The position numbers were made by a program, and so were the translations under genes. From Craterostigma plantagineum (taxonomy: Eukaryota; Streptophyta; Magnoliopsida; Lamiales; Linderniaceae), in NCBI GenBank assembly GCA_027422505.1, contig JAPQWV010000001.1:8680001-8744000 (forward strand): a stretch of DNA of 64,000 nt. The letters are read 5' to 3'. Under the pieces are notes generated by a model. That model was not told the DNA's origin. It did no database searches and worked only from the letters and a program-made list of their open reading frames with translations. Of this stretch, positions 48,505 through 60,048 are shown one piece after another; the first letter of the stretch is position 1; each line of letters starts with the position of its first letter.

Positions 48505-49503
48505 TTCTTGTGTTTTGGATGTGATCGTTAACGTGTAATGTGAGGAAAGGTTAATTGAAATCAAAAGTTGGGCCAAAACTTAATTTTGAGAATTTGACTT
48601 TGACTTAAGGGTTTGGTTCACGAATTTGGACAGGAATGTGAATTCGCAATTGGGAATTGGTTCAAGTTCGTGAGATAATAAGGGTTCGTGAAATTCAATT
48701 CGAAGACTTAGATTTCGCGAAGTGAAGGATTGCGAAGTGAGTTGAGAGGTTGATTCTCAAAAGATGACCTTGATTCGCGAAGTGGGCTAGTTCTTTGAGT
48801 TCGCAAACAGGTTGAGGTTCGTGAAGACGATTCGCGACTTGATCTAAAGTTCTGTCTCTTTCACTGGTTGGCGAACTGAATTCGCGAAGTAGTTTGATCG
48901 CGAATTTATCTGAAGGTTCGCGAACTTAAACTGTGACACAATTTTGCGAAGTGATGAGAGAATTCGCGAATTGCAATTCGTGAAGTTGACTCACGAAGTT
49001 GAGTGTTGACTTTCTGAGAACTCGTGAAATTCCAACCCGCGAAACTCTAATTTGCGAAGTTTCTGAACTCTAATCACGTAACCCTGATTCGTGGAATGGT
49101 TGGATTCGCGAAGAATGTTGGAAACACTGATTCATGAATTGACTTGATACCTTCAATTCACGTTCAACCCTTAGTCTGAAATCGTGAAAATCCCTAACAA
49201 GCGCACTGGATTCGTGGCACTGGTTCGCAAGCTGAGAATTGGTGAGCTTAAACCCAAAACCAAGCGCGTTCGCGAGTTCAAGAACAGACTGAATAACAGA
49301 GCTGTTCTTCAACTTTTCAGACAAAAATCCAACAAATTTCAGAACTGATAGCTGCACATAAAACTGCCTTAACACATCAGAACAGCCTCCGAAAGTAGCT
49401 TAAACCCACGAGTTTGAGCTTTGTAACGAAAGCTGAAAAATCACAAGAACTCACACTGCCGATTCTTTAAAGCTTGAAATGAAGTTTCCTCACCTACACG
49501 CTT
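48505..49503 (-). other. Leader of copia remnant, TTCGCGAA-rich, copy 2
   Basis: Counterpart of 16916-17910, with the same cluster of TTCGCGAA palindromes, densest at 48710-49110. Confidence 0.7.
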
Positions 49504-49515
49504 GCTCTGATACCA
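49504..49515 (-). other. Primer-binding site (tRNA-Met type), copy 2
   Basis: TGGTATCAGAGC on the minus strand, two bases from the LTR end. Confidence 0.92.
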
Positions 49516-49517
49516 CT

Positions 49518-49797
49518 TGTAATTCCAGATTATCCAAGAACACTTCAATAGATTAAACCTTCGTAGAATGTGAATAGTATGTTTTTTAGGTTTAGTGTTG
49601 AATACGTGAGATTTTAGCAAATGGAAAACTTGGTTAAAAACTTGTTAGGGTTTAAGCTTAAATACCTTCCATTGGGCCCCTAACAAGCCCATTACAACGA
49701 CAACCCATCTACGTACAATAAAGCGTATAAAATACATCATAAAGAAATAGCAAGACTTAGAATAAATATATTGGACACTTCTAAAATATTCCTAACA
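49518..49797 (-). mobile_element. 5' LTR of copia remnant, copy 2 (280 bp)
   Basis: Counterpart of 17925-18197; TGTTAGG…ATTACA on the minus strand. Seven bases longer than copy 1 through short indels. Confidence 0.88.
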
Positions 49798-50792
49798 CCT
49801 CCAATGAACGATTTATGATCTCATCTCTCGTTCAATCCCGGTGTGGCATTTTTATTTCAAATTTTCACCCATTCGAACCAAAACTTTGAACCAAATCGGT
49901 ATTTGATTCGCTTTAGCATTCGATTTCTTACTTGATTAGGATTGTTAGTTCTAGATTTGAATTATTAGCTCTAGATTATTGCATTTAATGTTTAATTTGG
50001 GGGATTTTTAGGTTGTTGCTCGATTAGGGCTTTTTGAAGCTTAAGTTGGGTCTTTTCTTTTCATTTTTCTTGTAGGTTTTCAACAAGAAATTACGATTCT
50101 TATTTTTGAGAAGCTGTCAGTTTATTTTTGGTACATCTTGCTTACAATTTAGTAAAATAAATGCATCATAATGGTACGATGTGTTGTTGTAGATTGGACT
50201 GTATGCTTGAACAGAATGATAATTGAATTTGATTACTTAGCAATGGTAATTTATTTTGCAATGGTCATTTTCCGTTTATGCAGTAACATATTCCGATGTA
50301 TTTTTTTATTTTATTTAATTGTGTATTTAATACCCGAGTCCCGCGAGTAAGCTGACCAATAAATTTACATGCATATTATGTGCTTATGTGGCTCATATTT
50401 TGTGTATATATAATTACGTGCTCACATTATAATTGACTTGTTGGGAAATATTGGGACTTAGAATATTTCGAAAGGATGAGAAGGTGTGAGATGGGATTTT
50501 CGAAAGAATGATTTTCGAAATAGTAGACTTTCGAAAAGAAATTGTGAAGTTGAAATTTTCGAAGTAGATAGAGTATAAAAATTTCGAGAGACATGAGATT
50601 GCGAAAATTAGATCTTCGAAAGGTAGGATTTTCGAATGAGTGTGAGTTGCAAAAACTAGATTATTAATGAAGGAGGTTTTCGATAGATAGTAGATTTGTA
50701 AATTTAGATTTGAATGGGGAGATTTTTGCAACCTAAGAATTTTTGCAAAGGCTAGTATCGAAAACTTAGTTAAGGGGGAAACTATTTTAATA
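49798..50792. other. AT-rich noncoding DNA with TTTCGAAA-like words, copy 2
   Basis: Counterpart of 18198-19184. The 147-codon minus-strand frame at 50414-50857 spans the repeat and runs into the MITE, and it has no family motif. Confidence 0.5.
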
Positions 50793-51035
50793 CTACCTCC
50801 GTCCCAAACCATTTTGGACATTTTACTATATCGGGCGTCCCAAATCGTTTTGGACATTTCCTTTTATAGCAAAAAACTACCACAAACAATCAATATAATA
50901 TTATTAAATATTCTTAAAAGAAGTGTCAAAATACACACTTTTTTACCTTTTAATTGTACTATATTATTAAAATATCCAATTTCTTAAAAACCGTGTCATA
51001 CCCCAAATGTCCGAAACGGTTTGGGACGGAGGGAG
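50793..51035. mobile_element. Stowaway-like MITE, copy 2 (243 bp)
   Basis: Same element as 19185-19425, with CTACCTCCGTCCCAAACC / CTCCCTCCGTCCCAAACC ends and flanking TA. Confidence 0.93.
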
Positions 51036-52917
51036 TAATAAAATAACATATGTTACATGAGGTTAAGATAAACATTAATAAAGTAGGGGTCGATGTCATT
51101 TGTTTATCATAACACGCAAACCATAGGTTAAGAAAGAAGGAAAAATAATTCATATCATTAGCAAAACTTTCGAAAACTCAAGTAGGGAGAAAACAAAGAA
51201 CTTGAACATTGACCATCCTTAAGCTTGGAGAAGGCATAATATTTTACCATGATTTTTCGGTTTAGTTCATGTTTTAACATGTTCTAAGTATTAGCATGCA
51301 CGAAAATTTCAAAAGGTTCATGTTTAATATAAATTCTGGTTTTCGAAGGTCTGAACATATTTTGAAGTTCTTATGGTATTCATCGTGTTCTTGAGGAAAT
51401 GATATTTTGATCGAAGGTTTTAAGATTTTTGAATGTTATAAGTGTTTTAGGAATTCAGATTTTCGGATGATTAGGTTTAAGTTTGTTTGTGATAATTAAT
51501 TTTCGGGTATGATAGCATAGTTTTCGAAATTGATAAAACTTTCGGGCATGTCATTGTTTATGGGAATTTAATTTTCGGATAGACATAAGTTTTCGGCAAT
51601 TCAAGTTTTTGGGCTTTGTAAAGTTTTCGAGATTGTTGTAATTTTCAGGCATGGAATAAAATTTTCGATACTTGGTTTTCGAACAATTAAAGTTTTCGGG
51701 TATGTTATAAAGTTTTCGGGACTTTCGAAAATTTTCGGGTGTAAAGGAAGTTTTCGAAATTTTGGTCGATGCGGGCCAAAATTTTTCGCATAAGTGATAG
51801 AGTTCAGGCCGAAAACAATTTTTGTGGGCTTAGGTGAAACGACCCTACTCCCTAAATACGTATATTGGCGGGTTTACGTAGCGTATGCAGCGGAAAACCC
51901 ATTCAATAAAAACTTTTTAAAACATAATAATAACATGTACTGGGCCGAAGCCCAAAAATCTAAACCCGAAAGTATGAAATTGTGTTACAACACACACATT
52001 TATAATTTAGACCGAAGCCCAATTATTAAAAGTATGAAACACAAATTGAGAATACTCCACAGGTCACGTCCCCATGTACTGCCCCGCACTCAAAAGTCCG
52101 TGGAGTCACCGCCATCAGCCGCCTCACCTACATACGTAAACCCTGAGCTTTTGCCGAGTAGATGAAAACATGCAATGCAAATGCTCTCACACCCCAATCC
52201 CGACTTATCTCACAAATATACACATTCGACTCTTTTCTCATATCTTATTTCATCACGTCACATCAGGGCCCGAGGCTTAGGAACTAAAGGCAACACGCGC
52301 GTGCAGGGGTCCGTAGCTCGGGAGGCCCCACTCCCCAAGGGGTCAGTAGCTCGGGAGGCCCCACTCCCCCATATAAAGTGCGCCTTAGTTCTAACCTCAC
52401 TCATACAACTCGTCGACCATCACTCGGTTATAATCTACCCCACTCAATGTCACTGTACAATATTACCATGACTTCGCACTCCCCTCGTAACAAGTGTATG
52501 CAAATGCCGTGCAAGTAAAATGCAACATATAAAAAAATGCAACATATTCTCCCCACATTTATATATTACATATCTGCCCGAAACCGTAACCACCAAACTT
52601 CCTCCCGATTTTATACTAAAAGTTCTAAGTTTAATTCTTTCTACCTTACGGCTATAATTTCACAATTGATCCCTAATTTAAAATATTTTAAAATTCTAAC
52701 GCCAGTTTTAGTTTAAGTTCCAAAAATATTTTAGAAATTATTAATCTTTCTCAAATTTAAAACATTTCAAAATATATCGCAGATTTTTCAGAAATTACAA
52801 ATTTGCCCCAAGATTTTTGAAAATTCACGATTAACCCTAACCGAAATATATAATGTTTATTCACGATTCACGATTAACCATAAAGACCCCAACCGAATTT
52901 TAAAAATATTTAGTAAA
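51036..52917. other. TTTTCGGG-rich noncoding DNA, copy 2
   Basis: Counterpart of 19426-21293. The TTTTCGGG words lie at ~51300-51790. The two-unit repeat around 'gtagctcgggaggccccact' lies at 52306-52370. Confidence 0.6.
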
Positions 52918-53392
52918 CACCTCGGAAATTTTGAAAATTACTCTAAGGTCCCTAGTCGAGATTTTTAATATCTATTTAACCTTCCAAAAATTGTGAAATT
53001 AAAAATAATAATGTTATGTTTTTTTATTCGAAGTTTAGTTAAAAGAAATAAATTGCTGAATAATTGGTAAAACCAATGGAAAGTAAAAAAAGAAAGGTGA
53101 AAGGGAAAGTTAAAAAAAAACAGAATTTAAAGAGAGGGGACTGAGAGACGAACTGTGACCCAAAGTAGACATAAGTGTTACCACCGCTATGCTACACAAC
53201 AATATAGATAATATCACGATGTTATTTTATCTTTATAAGGAATATGTACTATATATAAACATAGTACTACTTTTTTCGAAAATTTTCGCGGGGGCTGTGG
53301 CCTCCCGGGCATATGTAGATCCGCCCTGCACATGTTAGTACTATATGTGGTAGTACAAATATTATCGAAAGCTCTGGAAGAGCAATATAATT
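52918..53392. other. Noncoding DNA; possible hAT-type terminus
   Basis: AT-rich. At ~53289-53332 the sequence 'ggctgtggcctcccgggc…gatccgccctgca' resembles the end of plant elements with a TGCAGGGCGGATC-type terminus (read on the minus strand). No partner end was identified. Confidence 0.4.
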
Positions 53393-55500
53393 TTGCCTCG
53401 AGGAACAAAATTTGTGTCGATGATGCATTATATTCCTCAACGTCCAATGAAATTTGTTGAGTTTTATAGATATCCGCGGAAATCGATCATATTGAGATTA
53501 AAGGAAGGTAAAAATGAAGACTTGTATATTAGAGGAATTATTTCCGAGAGAAAGTTGTATTGGAAAAATTACCTTCTTATTCCTCATGATTGTACTACAC
53601 ACGCATATTTCTACGTTTGAATCATATACAATTGTAAACTGAAGTTTACAAATGGATGATTTTATTATTGGCATAACGGTTGGGCATCGGTTCTACAATG
53701 ATGAGAATAGTTATTGAATTCATGTCGTCATTCTTTGAGTAATCGAAACATACTTCGATTTAACGAATTCTCTTGTGTTGCATGCTCTCAAGGTAAATTA
53801 ATTATTCGGCTTCTCATAAAGTAAGACGAATCTCCCTATTTTGGAGCGCATACATGGCGATATATGTGGGCCGATTCACCCACCGTGTGTATTTCTCTAT
53901 TTTATGATTTTAACGACGCATCGACTAGATGGTCGCATGTATGCTTATTATGAACTCGCAACCTAGCGTTTCCCGAGATTATTAGGCGAATTGATTCGGT
54001 TACGCGCTCATTTTCCTGATTATCCCCATCAGACAATCGCTAGTGAATTTTGTTCACAAGCTTTTAATGATTATTGCATGTCTTGGATAAGTGTCGAACA
54101 TCCAGTAGTTTTATGTCATACACAAAACGGTCTTGCAGGATCGTTTAAAGCGCTTACAATTAATTGCTCGGCCATTATTTATGAGAGCGAATCTCCCAAC
54201 TTCTGCTTGGGGTCATGCTATTTGCATGCGGCAGTGCTAATTCGCATTAGGCCAACGCATTACTATGAGGTCTCCTCAATGCAATTTGTTCAGGGTCAGG
54301 AACCAATATTTTCCATCTAAAAATTTTGGGTGTACGGTCTATGTTCTAATTAATCCATCGCAATGCACAAAGACGGTGCCTCAAAGAAGGTTGGATTTAT
54401 GTTGGCTTTGAATCTCCATCTATAGTTATATATCTCGAGCCAAAGACTGAAAATTTATTTAATTCCAGATTTGCTGATTGTCATTTTGATGAATCAGTTT
54501 TCCCAATATTAGGGGAGATGAAAAAGCCGAAAAGAAATTAGTTGGAACGAATTATCATTGTCTCATTATGATCCTCGTACTAAGTAATGTGAAATAGAGG
54601 TTCAAAAGATAACTCATTTGCAAATTTAACCAAATCAATTACCAGACGCGTTTACTAACCTAAAAGAGTTACTAAATCTCATATTCCGGACGTTATGCTC
54701 CGATTAAAATTGGTGTCCGAAGGATAATAACCACTGCGAATGAGTCTATGGCACGTTTAAAACGTGGTAGACCTATTGGTTCTAAAGCAAAGTTCATCGT
54801 AAAAGAAAAGGAACAATAATCATGAGATCTCATTAAATTTGTCATGAGTAGATAAATATGGAATCGAAATGGAATGAACGTCGACGATATTTTTGCATAT
54901 GCAGTGGCAAAAAAATTGTGAATGATAATGAGGATCATGAACCTAGATCTATGATGAATGTAATCCTAGGATCACTGGCAAAACGTGAAGTTTTTGGACC
55001 AGTAATATGCGCACCAGAAGATGTCAACCCGTAGGTATAAATGGGTTTTCGTGAGGAAACGGAATGAGAAAAGAAATTGTGCGATATAAGCGCGTCTTGT
55101 AGCACAAGTTTTTTCTCAAACCCCGCATCGATTATGATTAAACGTATTCCCCTGTAGGGGATGCGACTATTTTTCGATATTTAATAATCTCACATCAAAT
55201 GAAAGCTAGAAATGCGTTTGATGGATGTTGTCACGACATATTCATATGGATCGTTAGATAGTGACATTTATATGAAACCCACTGAGGATTTAAATTGCCT
55301 GAAGAATATAGTCATAGTTTCTCGCGATCTTTACTCGATCAAACTTTGCAGATACGTCGATACGGCTCTCTACAAGTACGACGATTATGCCATATTTCCC
55401 ACATATTTTGCACTTGTTGGTACGTAAAAAGACTCCTTTTATACTCACACAATGCAAATATGTCCGCCGCCAAACCGAATTTGTAGATGCCATATTTTGA
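53393..55500 (+). pseudogene. Decayed Ty1/copia Pol (pre-integrase, integrase, RT start)
   Basis: The plus strand in shifting frames encodes, in order, the end of protease/pre-integrase (GTKFV… at 53400), a WHNRLGHPG-like block (~53675), integrase with the ELIRLRAHFPDYPHQT region (~53985), HTQNGLA (54120) and FVQGQEP (54290). An RLKRGRPIGSKAK linker (~54753-54790) and the RT start (GSLAKREVFGPVICAPEDVN, 54970-55030; MRLMDVVTTYSYGSLDSDIY, 55212-55270) follow. At least ten frameshifts or stops. It fades out after ~55480, so no RNase H or LTR is present. The lineage looks similar to the RNase H fragment at 28600-29084. Confidence 0.87.
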
Positions 55501-55590
55501 GATAATATGCCAACCTGTATAAAGGTACGTCTGTATAGTTTACAACGGTATAGCATATGCCGGACATCTTGTACCCTTTATACACGTAAA

Positions 55591-55650
55591 ATGTACGTAA
55601 TAAACATAACAATGGTACGTAATAAACATAACAAAATGGTACGTAATAAC
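55591..55650. repeat. Short tandem repeat, ~22-bp units (2.7 copies)
   Basis: ATG(G)TACGTAATAAACATAACA occurs twice in full and a third time in part, back to back. Confidence 0.85.
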
Positions 55651-55799
55651 TTATATAAAAATTCGAAATCCCGATGGATTAGCCTCATAACTATCAAATC
55701 CTAACATCCCAACCCTTATATCGAGCTCTTAGATCGCATTCAGCTCCCGATTTGGCTAAAGCTTGACCACATGGGTGCAATCGATTAACAAACCCAAAG

Positions 55800-55905
55800 C
55801 AAAATAAAAAAAGCTTACCTGACAAAATCGAGACCCAATTCGAGAACCAACGTTCAAGAGGCTCATCGCTCGTCCTCCGGCGCCGGCACGAGTGGAAGGA
55901 GGTTG
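55800..55905 (-). other. Possible captured first exon (MSLLNVGSRIGSRFCQ | GTAAGC)
   Basis: On the minus strand an ATG near 55868 is followed by 16 codons (MSLLNVGSRIGSRFCQ) and then GTAAGCTTTTTT, a good splice donor. Upstream is a GC-richer stretch (~55860-55910) in an AT-rich setting, like a plant 5'UTR. No later exon is visible nearby. It could be a gene fragment carried by a transposon, or chance. Confidence 0.3.
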
Positions 55906-56641
55906 TCGCAAGAAGAAATTTCGTCGATGGTGGGATGGAGCTCGAAATTGCAGAGAAAAAAATTTGATATGAAATTGTAAAATCATTTAATAAGGGTAAA
56001 TTGGTAATCTTAGGTGGTTACGTACCTATCTGTAAAATTTTATTCAAGTAGGTACCTAGTTTAAAATATTTCTGACAAGGGACTGAATTGGCTTTTAAGT
56101 TTTCCAATAGGTATTTTGTGTAGTAAGCCGTTAGATATTAGCTTGTATATGTGTGTGTGTGTGTGTGTTGGGTGCAAACCCAGTCCCACATCGAATAATT
56201 AAAAGATTATGAGTAGTTTATAAGCTTCTGACTAACTCTTTATATTGCCAATTGGTTTTGAGAGGAATCCCACAAGCTTATATGTATTTGGGCTTTCGCT
56301 GAAATTAGGTCGAAAAATCCCTACATTGGTGCGATGAGCGTGGACGAACACGTGAGGGTGCCTTCAGATGTATCTAGATTCTAGCCCAGATACGATGTGA
56401 GTGGTGTGTCCCTAGCCCTTGTAAGACAATTGTGAATTGCGATGAAAGCGCTTGGTGCAGATGATTGCGGGGGAAGCGCTCGGGCGATAATTAGAAAGAT
56501 TATGAGTAACTTATAAACTTGAAGGGAGTTAGTCTACGAGCTTATATGGATTCGAACTTGGGCTAGAATTGGATCCAAAAAATCCCTATAATATATATAT
56601 ATTATATATTGTGTATTATATATGTGTGTTATATATATATA
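55906..56641. other. Noncoding DNA with microsatellites
   Basis: A (GT)n run lies at 56148-56169 and an AT-rich run at 56589-56641. Between them (56170-56590) is a block beginning 'ccagtcccacatcgaataat' that recurs in altered form ('gattatgagtaacttataaac' near 56500, 'gattatgagtagtttataagc' near 56205). This looks like a dispersed repeat with an internal duplication. No gene. Confidence 0.5.
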
Positions 56642-57007
56642 ATGGTGCTCACCTTATGTGAACACCTTACATAGGCACATGTCGATGTGACACCGATTCA
56701 TGCCGTGTCGATAGGCCACATCGACATAAGATGGTATGCGACATTAATTTGACACGTTCTAGGAACCATTGGTCGACCATTCGGACGCTAATGTGGCATG
56801 TTTACGCACACGAATCAATGCACATAATATGTGCCACGTAAAGCTGTAAACATGTCACATTAGTGTTCGAGGGATCTACAACTGGTACCTAGATGTGTCA
56901 ATTAATGTCGCATATCATCTTATGTTGATGTGGCATGTCAACATGGCACGAATCAGTGCCACATCGACAGGTGCCCACGTAAGGTGGTCACATAAGGTGA
57001 GCACCAT
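56642..57007. mobile_element. Fold-back MITE, member A (366 bp)
   Basis: The ends ATGGTGCTCACCTTATGTG and CACATAAGGTGAGCACCAT are perfect inverted repeats. Inverted similarity continues well inwards (for example 'ccacatcgacataagatgg' against 'catcttatgttgatgtgg'), so the whole element is close to one hairpin. No coding. A second member lies at 59504-59848. It is inserted next to an AT microsatellite, which hides any target duplication. Confidence 0.85.
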
Positions 57008-57044
57008 AAAATTCCTCAATATATATAAAATGAAGGTCCGCACT

Positions 57045-57290
57045 ACCCTACTGGCGGGTAGCGGGCCTGGCGGGCCCGTCCCGCCCAAAATAAGAAAATG
57101 GAAAAAATTATTAAAAAAAGAAAAAACATTAAAATAAATGTTAAAGTTGAATTACTCCTAATCAAATTTGAATTCTTTAATATAAATTTATTTATGTTAT
57201 TAAACTTGATTAAATAAATTGGATCTCAATAAATATAAAATGGCAGCCCGCCCCGCCAGTGGGGCGGCCCAGCGCGCCGCGGGCCCATTT
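57045..57290. mobile_element. hAT-type subterminal region with GC-rich inverted blocks
   Basis: GC-rich blocks at 57051-57089 (GGCGGGTAGCGGGCCTGGCGG…) and 57244-57290 (…CCCGCCCCGCCAGTGGGGCGG…GCGGGCCCA) are partly complementary and flank ~150 bp of AT-rich DNA. Such arrays are typical near hAT ends, and a decayed hAT transposase follows directly. Confidence 0.5.
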
Positions 57291-57455
57291 GACAGTACTA
57301 ATTTTAGTATATTCTCTAATAATAATTACATTATCTAATATAATATCTCTAGCCCAACCCCTACCATTATCTCTGCTTTCTTACTTTGTTCTATCCAGCC
57401 GGTCGTATTGGTGGGATATTTTACCCTGTTTTAACCCTTTATTTGAATCATGATG

Positions 57456-58690
57456 AATCCATCTTGGACGCATATTAGAGCTTGCACAATTTTAGGGGAC
57501 AACCAACTCCGGAAAGCATCAAGCACACGACCACCCGTACTAAAAGTGGACTCGGAAGCTCGATAGAGATCGGAACGACCAAAATATCTCGAGCCATCTT
57601 AGAAAGCGCCAGAAGTGATGGGAATTCAATTTCCACCACGTAAATATGACAATGCCATCATATGGGTCCTCAATATCTCCACTCAAATATTTATTCAATT
57701 CCAACTTCACAGGGTCACTTTTGCGTCTCTCTTTCTCTTTCTCATTTCATCAAGAAATATGTGGCATTTGCAACAATAGACAAGGAGGAACCACCGCTAA
57801 CTAGTGTGGAGCAATTGGACTATCGGTCACATCATATCTCAACTTGTACACCGTGACCAATTCTTGGAAGCCACACCTAACTTGCTCTTTTTAATCGATG
57901 AGGTAACACAATCGGGGTATAACCGATCAAATGAGAATTCTCACTTGGAGCGAGGATCATGAATCACGACGTAGTACCAAATCTTGTCACTTTCTCTATC
58001 GACCCCTATATTTTTCGAATTTAGTCTTCATTCGACAAGCCATGCTTTTGAATTCTTCATCATCCTCTAACCAACCTCGAAAGCAAGTTGACGGTAGTTA
58101 TTTCATGAAAACCTACGTTAGACGTGACATATGAAGAACCCGAAATACTCGACGTAAGCTTGTTAAAGTGGCTCAAAAACTTCACCAACAACTTGGTTTT
58201 TTCCAAATCGTCCGCCGTTGGAACACCGCAAAATGGCTCCTTCGATAGATCATTAACAAATGCCGCATCCACATCTCCAAATTTTTCCAATGCTCTAGAA
58301 AATATAAAGCCGTCTCTGACGCACTAGAAAAATATAAAGTCGTCTCTAATTTCACGTTTTCGGACATCGAAAAACTGTTTTAGTCTTTTTTGAGAGTTCC
58401 TAATGTATCGAACGACTCCTCTAATACGAGAGATAGCATCATTTCTTTCCTTCAATCCATCGTGTACGACAAGGTTAACAAACAGTGGGCGCGTAAATCG
58501 AGTTTTACAACGCTGGCCGTGAGACACATATAGTTGATTCTTTGAATCGAAGTCCACGTGTCCGTCGTATAGTTGACCCACATACATGTTGTATATGTCC
58601 TTTGTTAGAGTTTCCGTGAAGGAATCTAAACATAGGACAAACAACCACAAGAAGTGCGTAAACCCTCGTTCTGATACCATATTAGAAATT
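57456..58690 (-). pseudogene. Decayed hAT transposase (C-terminal two thirds)
   Basis: On the minus strand, in order: 'HDGLKERNDAISRIRGVVRY' (~58470-58410), a block with KFLSHFNKLTSSISGSSYVT (~58190-58130) and the C-terminal dimerisation region, WWKLNS (~57640) and STFSTGGRVLDAFRSWLSP (~57570-57510). These are characteristic of plant hAT transposases (RNase H-like fold plus Dimer_Tnp_hAT). Several frameshifts and stops break it (for example near 58320, 58060 and 57620). The N-terminal BED finger is not seen. Confidence 0.85.
58668..58679 (-). other. PBS-like site of a copia-type LTR fragment
   Basis: The minus strand reads TGGTATCAGAAC, one base off the usual PBS. The adjoining ~58680-58800 ('attggtgataggaggagaaa' … 'gatgtgagacaaaccccg') has the style of a plant LTR/dispersed repeat. 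Limits unknown. Confidence 0.45.
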
Positions 58691-59064
58691 GAGGGGTCCT
58701 TCCTAAAACCGATTGGTGATAGGAGGAGAAAGCCTCCCTCTTATATATATACTGGCTCGAAGACCTTGAATAGTGTTGATGTGAGACAAACCCCGATTTT
58801 ATAATCTCAACATGTTATATAATATAATTCAAATCGAAATTTCTCTTCTCAATACGAAATGCATTGCCATATTAAAGTTCTCATGGACTCTCATTTCGTG
58901 TTTTTTGGATATAAATATTGTACATTAAAGGCTTTTTAATCCAGTTAATGTTAGATTGAACCGCAAATTTAACATTCTAAAGTTACAACAAAAGTTATAC
59001 GTACTCATTGTTAAAAAAACAATTACGCGTGTGATGGCGAGAGTGCTGAGGAAATTCTATATAT

Positions 59065-59457
59065 GAAGAGGTGTTCTTTCGGTACAAACCCAACCGGTTC
59101 GCGAAAATTTCGGTTCGACATTTTTATGATCGGAATACCGAACCGAATTTCCCGTTCGGTATTTGGTTTTTACCAAATTTTTTCCGGTGTCACCGATTAA
59201 CCGATAAAAAATACAAAAAAACATTCAGTAATATTTAAATAATTAATATATATAATTTATATAATTATAGTTTTTATTCACTATTATATAATATAATATA
59301 TTATAATTTAAGATTTTCAGTAATTCGGTATACCGAATTTACCGAATTTCAAAATGTATACCGAACCGAATTACCGAATTGTTTTTTGAAGAACCGAATA
59401 CCGAACCGAATTTCGGTTATTCGGTCGGTTCAGCCGGTTTACCGAATTGCGAACCCC
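59065..59457. mobile_element. hAT-like MITE with ACCGAA/TTCGGT subterminal repeats
   Basis: Ends GAAGAGGTGTTC and GAACCCC are inverted. Many CCGAACCGAA / TTCGGTT words crowd both sides of an AT-rich core. An imperfect 8-bp flank (CTATATAT at 59057-59064; CTATAATA at 59458-59465) fits a hAT target duplication. No coding. Confidence 0.6.
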
Positions 59458-59503
59458 CTATAATATATATATATAATATATATATATATACACAAAGGAA
59501 TTT

Positions 59504-59848
59504 TATGGTGCTCACAATTATGTGGGCACCTAGTGATGTGCACCGATTAGTGCCATTCAACGTCCCACATCGACATCTAAGATTAGTCATCTTAATTAAC
59601 ACCTTCTAGGCGCCATTATCGACATTTCGGATACTGATGTGGCATATTGCGTGATATATTTCATTGATATGTAAAATATTATGTAAGGCGTCAATATCCT
59701 CATCAGCATCCGAAATATCGATTAATGGCGCCTAGAAGGTGTTATTGAGACGACATATCTTAGTGTTGATGTGAGACGTTGAAATGGCACTAATCGATGC
59801 CACATCACTAGGTGTCCCATAAGGTGCTCACATAAGGTGAGCACCATA
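59504..59848. mobile_element. Fold-back MITE, member B (345 bp)
   Basis: TATGGTGCTCAC at the left and GTGAGCACCATA at the right. Long inverted similarity continues inside ('aacaccttctaggcgccatt' against 'aatggcgcctagaaggtgtt', a perfect 20-base inverted pair). The flanking direct repeat AATTT at 59499-59503 and 59849-59853 is a likely 5-bp target duplication. It shares its ends with member A. Confidence 0.88.
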
Positions 59849-59863
59849 AATTTCTATCTATAT

Positions 59864-59884
59864 ACATACATACATACATACATA
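59864..59884. repeat. (CATA)n microsatellite
   Basis: About five CATA units followed by a TATGTATA stretch. Confidence 0.9.
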
Positions 59885-60048
59885 TGTATATATGTATAAT
59901 TGTATCAGCTATCCAGTCGAGAACCAACAATCATGGTGACAAGTTAGGATGTGTTGTGATGTAACTTCGTTAATTAGTAAACTCTTTCTTCGTTATCGTG
60001 AGTCAAAAGTCTACTTCAACTCCAACTAATTGTTTGACCACTTTTCTA

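Larger units (their letters stand above)
31552..52917 (+). repeat. Large direct duplication, copy 2 (21.4 kb)
   Basis: Partner of 1-21293. At the left the homology reaches at least 31552, where the window begins in copy 1. At the right it ends after TAGTAAA at 52917, beyond which copy 2 continues with similar AT-rich sequence while copy 1 switches to an unrelated element. Copy 2 therefore looks like the original context. Copy 2 frames are more intact than those of copy 1. Confidence 0.97.

Noticed and set aside
53214..53447. 77-codon minus frame opposite the copia relic
   Set aside because: No motif; it overlaps the start of a recognised copia pol remnant on the other strand.
59864..59884. 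CRISPR-like or designed repeat array
   Set aside because: It is a simple CATA microsatellite. No array of spaced identical repeats exists anywhere in the window, as expected for plant DNA.
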